A DNA stretch of 47,975 nucleotides from Gemmatimonadota bacterium (GTDB taxonomy: Bacteria; Gemmatimonadota; Gemmatimonadetes; Gemmatimonadales; GWC2-71-9). The notes under the pieces are model-generated. The model was not told where the DNA came from. It worked only from the letters and a program-made list of their open reading frames with translations, and did not search any database. Positions 24,799 to 32,500 of this stretch are shown piece after piece; position 1 is the first letter of the stretch; each line of letters starts with the position of its first letter. Where the stretch lies: the NCBI GenBank assembly GCA_029862925.1, contig JAOTWJ010000008.1:1-47975 (forward strand), read 5' to 3'. Both the position numbers and the translations under genes were made by a program.

Positions 24799-26709
24799 AT
24801 GTCCAGTTCCTCCCCGGTAGTGACGAAGAAGGCCAGGGCCTCGAAGGACGCCGCCGGCCCGGTCGTCATCCGGGTTCCTGAACACACCGTCGAGATCGTC
24901 TCCGATTCCGGCGAGGGCGCCCAGAAGTGCGGGCAGATCTTCGGTCAGGTCTCCGCCAAGATGGGCAACGGCGCGTGGACCGTGGAGATCATCCCGGCCG
25001 AGATTCAGCCCCCGGCCCGCTCGGGGCCGGGGGCCTCCGGCAACCGGATCCGCATCGGTACCCAGCCGGTCACCAACTGGGGCGATGCGGCCAACCTGGT
25101 TGTGGCCTTCAACGAGCAGGCGCTGCTGGCGCGCCACGAGCTGGAAGCGCTGCACGAGGACGCCATCGTGCTCGTCGAGAACAGGTGGGCTACGCACGAT
25201 GACGACGACATCCGCCGCGAATGGACCACCGCCATGGAGGTGCTGGGGAAGCAGGACTATCGCATCATCCCCGTGCCGATGGAGGAGCAGTGCCTCACGG
25301 TGACCGACAACCCGCGGCGCGGGAAGAACATGTTCGTGCTCGGGATGCTGGCCTGGATCTACGATCGGGACATCGAGTTGATTCGGGACGCCATCCGGCA
25401 GTCGTTCCGCAAGAAGGCTGAGGCGGTGGCACGCGCGAACATCGAGTTGATGGAGCTCGGTTACCGGTGGGCGGAGGCCAATCTCGACTTTCGGGTCGAG
25501 GTCCCCATCGAGAAGCCGCCCACGCCGATGATCGTGCTGAACGGGAACCAGGCCCTGGCGATGGGCGCGGTCGCGGCCGGCATGGACCTGTGCGCGATGT
25601 ATCCCATCACGCCGGCCACCTCGGTCTCGCACTACCTCGGCGAGATCTTCGAGGATTTCGGCGGCATCGTGCACCAGGCGGAAGACGAGATCGCGGCCGC
25701 CGGGGTTGCGATCGGGGCGTCGTACGCCGGCAAGGTGGCATTCACGGTGACCTCCGGCCCGGGGTTGGCGCTCAAGACGGAGTTCATCGGGCTCGCGACG
25801 ATGACCGAAGTGCCGCTCGTGGTGCTGGACGTGCAACGCGGCGGTCCGAGCACGGGTCTGCCCACCAAGGTGGAGCAGTCGGACCTGCTCGCGGCCCTCT
25901 ACGGGCAACCCGGCGACGCGCCCAAGGTCGTGATGGCGCCCGCCACGATCGAAGAGTGCTTTCACATGGTGGTCACGGCGCGCCGCATCGCCGAGCTGTT
26001 CCGGTGCGTCGTGATGGTGCTCACCGACGCGAACCTGGCGACCGGCGTGCAGCCGTTCCCGCGGCCGCAGCTCGACCCGCGCTGGCAGGCGGCGCCGCCG
26101 GACCTGCGCCCGGTCCCCGAGGGCGTGAAGCCGTACGACTGGGATCCGGCGTCGGGGCTGTCCCGCCGGTTCATTCCCGGCCAGCCCGGCGGCATGCACA
26201 CGCTCACGGGCCTGTCGCACGACGAGTACTCGCACGTGGGGTACAGCCCCGACGTGCACGAGCGCGGCTGCGCCATGCGGAGCCGGAAGCTCGCGGTGTT
26301 CCAGACCACGCTGAAGCCGCCGGGCGTGTACGGGGACACGAAAGGAGATCTCCTGGTCGTGGGATGGGGATCCACCAAGGGGGCGATCGAGGAAGCGGTG
26401 GACCGCGCCCGGGCGCGGGGCCTGCGCGTGTCCTCGCTGCACCTGCGCATCCTGTCGCCCCTCGAGCCGGGGCTGAAGGAGATCTTCAGCCGGTTCCGCA
26501 AGGTGGCCACCGTCGAGATCAACTACTCCGATCGCCTGGGTGACCCGTATATCACCCGGGAGAATCGGCGCCTGGGACAGTTGGCCTGGTTGCTCCGGGC
26601 CCACACGCTGGTGGACGTGGACTGCTGGACCCGGGTGCCGGGTCAGCCGCTCCGTCCCAAGGGGATTCTGGAGGGCATCGAGAGCATGATGCCCGGGGGG
26701 CACGCGTGA
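24799..26709 (+). CDS. korA: 2-oxoacid:ferredoxin oxidoreductase, fused gamma-alpha subunit (second copy)
   Basis: 636 aa. Gamma domain (about 25-200) begins VEIVSDSGEGAQKCG; alpha domain has YPITPATSVSHYLGE at about 268, HQAEDEIAAAGVAIGASYAG, and GGPSTGLPTKVEQSDLL. It is clearly paralogous to the first copy but diverged in the N-terminal domain and in a C-terminal insertion around 470-500. First gene of the long operon that includes rnf. It forms an oxidoreductase with korB2, passing electrons to ferredoxin. Substrate (2-oxoglutarate, pyruvate or other) cannot be set. The 710-aa antisense ORF is a shadow. Confidence 0.9.
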   Translation: MSSSSPVVTKKARASKDAAGPVVIRVPEHTVEIVSDSGEGAQKCGQIFGQVSAKMGNGAWTVEIIPAEIQPPARSGPGASGNRIRIGTQPVTNWGDAANLVVAFNEQALLARHELEALHEDAIVLVENRWATHDDDDIRREWTTAMEVLGKQDYRIIPVPMEEQCLTVTDNPRRGKNMFVLGMLAWIYDRDIELIRDAIRQSFRKKAEAVARANIELMELGYRWAEANLDFRVEVPIEKPPTPMIVLNGNQALAMGAVAAGMDLCAMYPITPATSVSHYLGEIFEDFGGIVHQAEDEIAAAGVAIGASYAGKVAFTVTSGPGLALKTEFIGLATMTEVPLVVLDVQRGGPSTGLPTKVEQSDLLAALYGQPGDAPKVVMAPATIEECFHMVVTARRIAELFRCVVMVLTDANLATGVQPFPRPQLDPRWQAAPPDLRPVPEGVKPYDWDPASGLSRRFIPGQPGGMHTLTGLSHDEYSHVGYSPDVHERGCAMRSRKLAVFQTTLKPPGVYGDTKGDLLVVGWGSTKGAIEEAVDRARARGLRVSSLHLRILSPLEPGLKEIFSRFRKVATVEINYSDRLGDPYITRENRRLGQLAWLLRAHTLVDVDCWTRVPGQPLRPKGILEGIESMMPGGHA

Positions 26710-27662
26710 TGGAGACCTCGTGTTCGTTCCTGAGCTGCGATCACGACGACGACGAGCGCAGCTGGACCATGGAAGACTACGCGGGTGCCATTCCGCGCTG
26801 GTGTCCCGGCTGCGGGGATCACGCCATCCTCGCCGCGGTTGAGCGGCTGCTCGAGACCGAGCAGCTGCCCCCTGAGCGCACGGTGTTCGTCTCGGGCATC
26901 GGGTGCTCCAGCCGCTTTCCGCACTATCTGACGACGTACGGGTTTCACGGCATTCACGGTCGGGCGCTTCCCATTGCGACCGGGGTGAAGCTGCGGCGGC
27001 CGGACCTCCACGTGTTCGCGGTGATGGGCGATGGGGACTGCTGCTCCATCGGCGCGGGACACTGGATCCACGCCGTGCGCTACAACGTGGACATGGTGGC
27101 CTTGATGCTCGACAACGGCATCTACGGGCTCACCAAGAACCAGACGTCGCCCACGACCCCGCAGGGCCATCCGAGCAACACGCAGCCCAAGGGGAGTCAT
27201 CTGATGCCCCTCAACCCCCTCTCGGCCACGCTGGGCGTCTCCAACGCCTCGTTCGTGGCGCAGACGGCTGACTGGATGCCCGCGCACGTGTACGCGACCA
27301 TCGCTGCGGCCTTCCGGCATCGCGGCTTCTCGTTCGTGCGGATTCTGCAGCGCTGCCCGCAGTACACCGACGATCTGTTCCAGGAAGCGGTGCGCAATCC
27401 GAACCTGGTGGAGATGCTCGTGCATCCCGATGGTGTGGACGCGCCGGAGCTGGAGAAGATCTTCAAGAACCGACGGGTGCACGACCCCAAGGACCTGGAC
27501 ATGGGGCGCCACCTGGCGGAGCCCTTCGATCGCATCCGGCTCGGGATCTTCTTCCGCGACGAGTCGCGCCAGCGCTATGAGGAGCTCCGGCACCAGCGGA
27601 TCCACACCGCGCAGGAGCGCATCGACCGGCTGAACGAGGAGTTCGAGAAGTATGCCGTCTGA
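26709..27662 (+). CDS. korB: 2-oxoacid:ferredoxin oxidoreductase beta subunit (second copy)
   Basis: 317 aa from the ATG at 26709, which overlaps the korA2 stop (TGATG); the track uses the GTG three bases earlier. Cluster Cys: WCPGCGDH (Cys32, Cys35), GIGCSS (Cys66) and LQRCPQY; TPP motif GDGDCCSIGAGH. Unlike the first copy, this one is intact. The C-terminus is extended with a charged helical tail (about 265-317, for example RQRYEELRHQRIHTAQERIDRLNEE). The N-terminus also has an extra SCSFLSCDHDDD stretch before the conserved domain. Tightly coupled with its alpha subunit. Confidence 0.9.
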   Translation: METSCSFLSCDHDDDERSWTMEDYAGAIPRWCPGCGDHAILAAVERLLETEQLPPERTVFVSGIGCSSRFPHYLTTYGFHGIHGRALPIATGVKLRRPDLHVFAVMGDGDCCSIGAGHWIHAVRYNVDMVALMLDNGIYGLTKNQTSPTTPQGHPSNTQPKGSHLMPLNPLSATLGVSNASFVAQTADWMPAHVYATIAAAFRHRGFSFVRILQRCPQYTDDLFQEAVRNPNLVEMLVHPDGVDAPELEKIFKNRRVHDPKDLDMGRHLAEPFDRIRLGIFFRDESRQRYEELRHQRIHTAQERIDRLNEEFEKYAV

Positions 27663-28653
27663 CGAACGCACCGCGGCCATTCTCGCGGCCCTGGCCGCTC
27701 CGCGGGACGCGTATCGCTCTGCCCTGGCGGCGACACTGGACGAGGTCCGCGTCTACCGGGATGCGCGCCGCGAGGGCGCTGCCGACCGCCACATGCAACT
27801 TGGGGCGAGCCTCGGGCTCGTCGGGGTGGCGCACGTCGATGTCGATCGACTGGCCGCCGTGCTCTCGGTGGAGGCCGCCCTCGAGCCGGCGGCGCAGGCG
27901 GTCATGCCACGGGCCCTCGCGGTCTTGGAGTCGCTCGCCGCGCGCGGTGATGACGCCTGCGCCCTGACGCTCGTCCCCGGCGAGAACCTCTACGAGGCGG
28001 TCAGCCGCCTGTTCGCGGACCTGGGCCGCGCCATAGGGGCGGGGCGCGTCGTGGATCTGGCGCGCAGCGGCCGCTACCGGCCCGCGGATCATGACCGCTG
28101 GCTCGAGGCGTTCCCGTTCGGACAGTGGAGCCAAGCGGAGCGCCGGATGGCCCCACCCGTGGTGATCGAGCTCGAGGGCAGCGATCTCCGGCCCGCGGGC
28201 CTGGCCGAGTTCCTCGACGGCGGCGCCAAGATCGTCCTGGTGGTCCACGGCGAGACGTCGCCCGCGCCGCTGGTGCGTCTCATCACGCCGCGCACGTTCG
28301 TGGCGCAAACCGCCGACGTCGCCGTAGTCCAGCGGCTGGCCGCGTGGGATGGCCCCGGCATCGCCGGGATCTTCCCGGCTGGCGGGGCGCGGTTCGTCCA
28401 CGATCCCGGGGTCGCCGGCGGGATCGGTGCGCGGCTCACGATCACGGAGGTCCCCACGCTCGACGGGCGGCGGCGCGCCGGCCCGTTCTCCGCGACGCAA
28501 CAGCAAGACGAGCTCGACCAACTCAAGGCGCTGCAGGGCGCCGCCGCCGCCGACCTCGCGGTGCCGGTCGCGCCCCAGCCGGCCACGCCCGCGGACCCGG
28601 TGGACAAGCTGGCGGCCTGGCTGCTGCAGCAGGCGGACCTTTCGGGCGCGTGA
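27652..28653 (+). CDS. Unknown protein within the oxidoreductase-rnf operon (333 aa)
   Basis: Overlaps the korB2 end by 11 bases, with GAGGAG upstream, and rnfB starts right after its stop. The protein is soluble (no signal or TM segment) and has almost no Cys: one in ALTLVPGENL's neighbourhood (DDACAL). N-terminal helical part (about 1-100), a strand/helix middle (IVLVVHGETSPAPLVRLITPRTFVAQ about 195-220, then GIFPAGGARFVHDPG), and an Ala/Pro-rich tail ending DPVDKLAAWLLQQADLSG. I recognise no family. Placement suggests a linker or assembly factor between the oxidoreductase and the Rnf complex; this is inference only. Confidence 0.85.
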   Translation: MPSDERTAAILAALAAPRDAYRSALAATLDEVRVYRDARREGAADRHMQLGASLGLVGVAHVDVDRLAAVLSVEAALEPAAQAVMPRALAVLESLAARGDDACALTLVPGENLYEAVSRLFADLGRAIGAGRVVDLARSGRYRPADHDRWLEAFPFGQWSQAERRMAPPVVIELEGSDLRPAGLAEFLDGGAKIVLVVHGETSPAPLVRLITPRTFVAQTADVAVVQRLAAWDGPGIAGIFPAGGARFVHDPGVAGGIGARLTITEVPTLDGRRRAGPFSATQQQDELDQLKALQGAAAADLAVPVAPQPATPADPVDKLAAWLLQQADLSGA

Positions 28654-28654
28654 C

Positions 28655-29518
28655 GTGCTGAGCGCGTCGAGCTTCCTCGTGTCCGCCGCCGTGCTCGGCG
28701 GGGTCGGGACGTTCTTTGCGTCGGTGATCGCCCTCGCGCGGAAGAAGCTCTACGTGTGGGAGGATCCGCGCATCGATGCGGTGGCCAACCTGCTCCCGGG
28801 AAACAACTGCGGCGCCTGCGGGCTGGCGGGCTGCCGGGCGTTCGCCGAGCGGCTCGTGGAAGGAGCCATCCAGCCGGCCAACTGCACGGTGGCGTCGCCG
28901 GACATGCGGGAGGACATCGCCGGGTATCTGGGAGTGGACGTGGGCGCGGCGACCACACGAGTCGCCCGCCTGCTGTGCGCCGGCGGGTGCGACGTGGCGC
29001 CCAACAACGCCGACTACCTGGGGCTCCAGACGTGTCGCGCCGCCGCGGCCGTCGCCGGCGGCGGCAAGGCCTGCGCCTGGGGCTGCCTGGGGCTCGCCGA
29101 CTGCCGGGATGTGTGCGACTTCGACGCGATCTACATGAACGAAGTCGACCTCCCGGTGGTGATTCCGGAGAAGTGCACGGCCTGCGGCGACTGCGTCGAG
29201 GCCTGTCCCAAGGACCTGTTCACGTTGATGCCGGTCGAGCAGAAGCTGATCGTGCAGTGCAAGAACCTGCTCGAGGGCGACGAGGCCACGACGGCCTGCG
29301 CGGTGGCCTGCAACGCGTGCGGCCGCTGCGTAGCCGACGGCGCCCCGGGACTCATCGAGATCGTGCACGGGCTGGCCGTGATCGACTACGACAAGAACGC
29401 GACGGCCTCGCCGGACGCCATCACCCGGTGCCCGACGGGCGCCATCGTCTGGGTGGATGGCGCTCAGCAGCTCGGTCCCGAGCGTCTGGAGAAGGTGTTG
29501 GAGGGAGCCGGACGATGA
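28655..29518 (+). CDS. rnfB: Rnf electron transport complex subunit B
   Basis: 287 aa from a GTG one base after the previous stop; the track start at 28349 is out of frame with reality. N-terminal membrane anchor (about 5-28), then the 4Fe-4S motif CGACGLAGC (Cys52, Cys55, Cys60, with Cys77), the inner CAWGCLGLADCRDVC cluster, CTACGDCVEACP and CNACGRC ferredoxin-type clusters. RnfB takes electrons from ferredoxin and passes them into the membrane complex. Its stop overlaps the giant PFOR start (ATGA). Here rnfB is separated from the rest of rnf by the PFOR gene. Confidence 0.92.
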   Translation: MLSASSFLVSAAVLGGVGTFFASVIALARKKLYVWEDPRIDAVANLLPGNNCGACGLAGCRAFAERLVEGAIQPANCTVASPDMREDIAGYLGVDVGAATTRVARLLCAGGCDVAPNNADYLGLQTCRAAAAVAGGGKACAWGCLGLADCRDVCDFDAIYMNEVDLPVVIPEKCTACGDCVEACPKDLFTLMPVEQKLIVQCKNLLEGDEATTACAVACNACGRCVADGAPGLIEIVHGLAVIDYDKNATASPDAITRCPTGAIVWVDGAQQLGPERLEKVLEGAGR

Positions 29519-32500
29519 TCAAGATCAGGAACGCGAAGCCCAGTGTGACAGAGCAGGCGAAGCCCAAGTACCCCGGCCTGCGCACGGCCACGGACGGCAG
29601 CGGTGCCATCGTCGAGATGGAAACCGCGGGGAGCGAAGGCGCCGGCGCGTACCCCATCACCCCGTCCACGCAGATGGGCGAGGGCTGGGCCGTGGCGGTG
29701 GCGGCCGGGAAGCTCAACGTGAACGGGCGGTCGCTCCTGTTCTTCGAGCCCGAGGGCGAGCACGCCGCCGCCGCGGTCACGGCCGGCATGAGCATGACCG
29801 GCCTCCGCGCCACCAACTTCTCGAGCGGCCAGGGCATCGTGTACATGCACGAGTCGCTCTACGCCGCCGTCGGCAAGCGACTCACGTACGTCCTGAACAT
29901 CGCCGCTCGCGCCATCACCAAGCACGCGCTCAACGTGCACGCCGGCCACGACGACTACCACGCCGTGGACGACACCGGGTTCTTCCAGGTCTTCGCCAAG
30001 AACGTGCAGGAAGCGGCCGACCTGAACCTCATCGCGCACCGCATCGCGGAGCTGTCGCTCAATCCGGGGATCGTGGCGCAGGATGGGTTCCTCACGAGCC
30101 ACGTGATCGAGTCCATGGTCATGCCGGAGCCCGAGCTTGTCCGGGAGTATCTCGGTGATCCCGCGGACGTGATCGAGTCGCCCACGGCGGCACAGCGCTG
30201 GGTGTTCGGCGCGCACCGCCGACGGATCCCCGAGGTGTTCAACCTCGATTACCCGGCCATGCTGGGGACGGTGCAGAACCAGGACAGCTACGCGCAGGGC
30301 GTGGCGGCGCAGCGGCCGTTCTACTTCGACCACCTGCCCGAGCTGGCCGACCGGGCCATGGCGGAGTACGGCGCCCTGACCGGGCGCTGGTACAGCCGCG
30401 CCATGGGATACCGCCTCGACGACGCCGAGTGGGTGCTCGTGGGCCAGGGGAGCGTGATCCCCAACTGCGAGGCCGTGGTGGACCACCTGCGCGCCACGCG
30501 GAAGCTCAAGGTTGGCGTGCTCAACGTGACCATGTTCCGGCCGTTCCCGGCGGACCTGATCACGCAGCTCCTGGTGGGGAAGCGCGGCGTGACGGTGCTC
30601 GAGCGTACCGACCAGCCGCTGGCCGTGGACCTGCCGCTGCTGCGGGAGATCCGCGCCGCGATATACAAGGCGCTAGAGAACGGACGGAGTCCGGCCGCGC
30701 CGCCGTATCCGTCACTCACGCCGTGCAGCATCGAGCAGATGCCCGACTTCTACTCGGGCTGCTTCGGACTCGGCAGCCGCGATCTCCAGCCTGCCGACCT
30801 GATCGCGGCGGTCGACAACATGCTGGACGGGGGCGGGAAGCGTCGCCAGTTCTACCTGGGCATCGACTTCATCCGGAGCGATACGCGGTTCCCGAAGCTC
30901 CAGATCTGGCAGGAGGAGTTGCTGGAGGCGTATCCGGCCGTGGCCGATCTGTCGCTCAAGCCGGCGGCCCCGGTGAACCTGATGCCCAAGGGAGCCGTCT
31001 CCATCCGGATCCACTCGGTGGGCGGCTGGGGCGCCATCACCACGGGCAAGAACGTGGCGCAGACGGCCGCCGATCTCTGCGGGCTCCACATCCAGGCCAA
31101 CCCCAAGTACGGATCGGAAAAGAAGGGTCAGCCCACGACGTTCTACGCCACGCTGGCGCACGAACCCATCAAGGTGAACGCCGAGCTGAAGTTTGTCTCG
31201 GTGGTGCTCTCGCCCGACCCCAACGTCTTCAAGCACTCGGACCCACTGGCCGGTCTCCAGGACGGCGGCGTGTTCATCATGCAGGGTGACCGTCCGCCGG
31301 TGGACGTGTGGCGCAGCCTCCCGCCGTCGGCCCGGAAGCAGATCACCGACCGGCACTACAAGTTCCACCTGCTCGACGGGTTCAAGATCGCCAGCGACGA
31401 AGCGAGCGATCCCGAACTGCGCTACCGGATGCAGGGTGCGGCGTTCATGGGGGCGTTCTTCCGCGCCGCGCCGCTCGCGCAGGCCGAGAACCTCACCGAG
31501 CAGGCCGTCTTCGAGGGCATCCGCAAGCAGCTCGAGAAGAAGTTCGGCCATCTAGGTCAGAAAGTGGTCGAGGACAACGTCCGCGTGATTCAGCGTGGCT
31601 ACGATGAGCTGATCGAGGTGGATCCGGCCAAGCTCACGCTCGAGGGCGACGAGCAGGTGGGTGGGGTGCCGCAGATGCCGGCGATCCTCGGCGGGACCAA
31701 TGTGGAGCCGGGCATCGGGCACGGCGGCCGGTTCTGGGAACAGGTCTGCCTGCTCAACAAGATGGGCGAGGACGGCATCGCCGATCCGTTCGCCGCGCTC
31801 TCGGCCATTCCCGCCGCGACCAGCACCATCCGCGACATGACCCATGTCCGGTTCGAGGTGCCGGAGTTCGTCGCAGACAAGTGCACCGGCTGCAGTCAGT
31901 GCTGGGTGCAGTGTCCGGACTCGGCCATTCCGGGCGTGGTGAACGATGTCCAGGAGGTGCTGGAGGCCGCGGTGCGGTCGCTCGAGAACGGCCGGCGCCT
32001 CGACAAGGTCCGGCAGATCCTGAAACCGCTCGCGACCGAGGCGCGGAAGACGCTGAAGGCCGTGCCGTTCACCACCTTCGGCGCGACGCTCGCGACGGCG
32101 TACCAGACGGTGGTCGAGCGGCTGGGCATCGACCCGGAGCGGCGTCAGGCGCTGGATGCCGAGTTCGCAGCCGTGCACTCGACCCTGGCGGAGTTCCCGC
32201 TCGCCAAGACCACGCCCTTCTTCGATCTGCCCGAATCCAAGCAGAAGGGGACGGGCGGCCTGCTCTCCATCACGATCAACCCCGACGCGTGCAAGGGCTG
32301 CAACATCTGCGTCGCCGCGTGCCCCGACGGCGCGCTCATCACGGTCAAGCAGACCGACGAGATCGTCGAGAAGCTGCGGCGAAACTGGCACACCTGGCAG
32401 TTCCTCGCCGAGACCGACGATCGGTACGTGAACATCGCGAGTCTCGAGGAAGGGATCGGCGTGCTGTCGTCGCTCCTGCTCAAGCAGAGCCACTATCGCT

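Noticed and set aside
24571-26703. 710-aa antisense ORF
   Set aside because: Mirror of the korA2 gene; its His/Arg/Pro-rich product has no conserved motif, typical of high-GC shadows.
28756-29514. 253-residue N-terminal extension of the PFOR ORF
   Set aside because: Lies in a different frame over rnfB and has no PFOR similarity; an ATGA overlap gives the true start.
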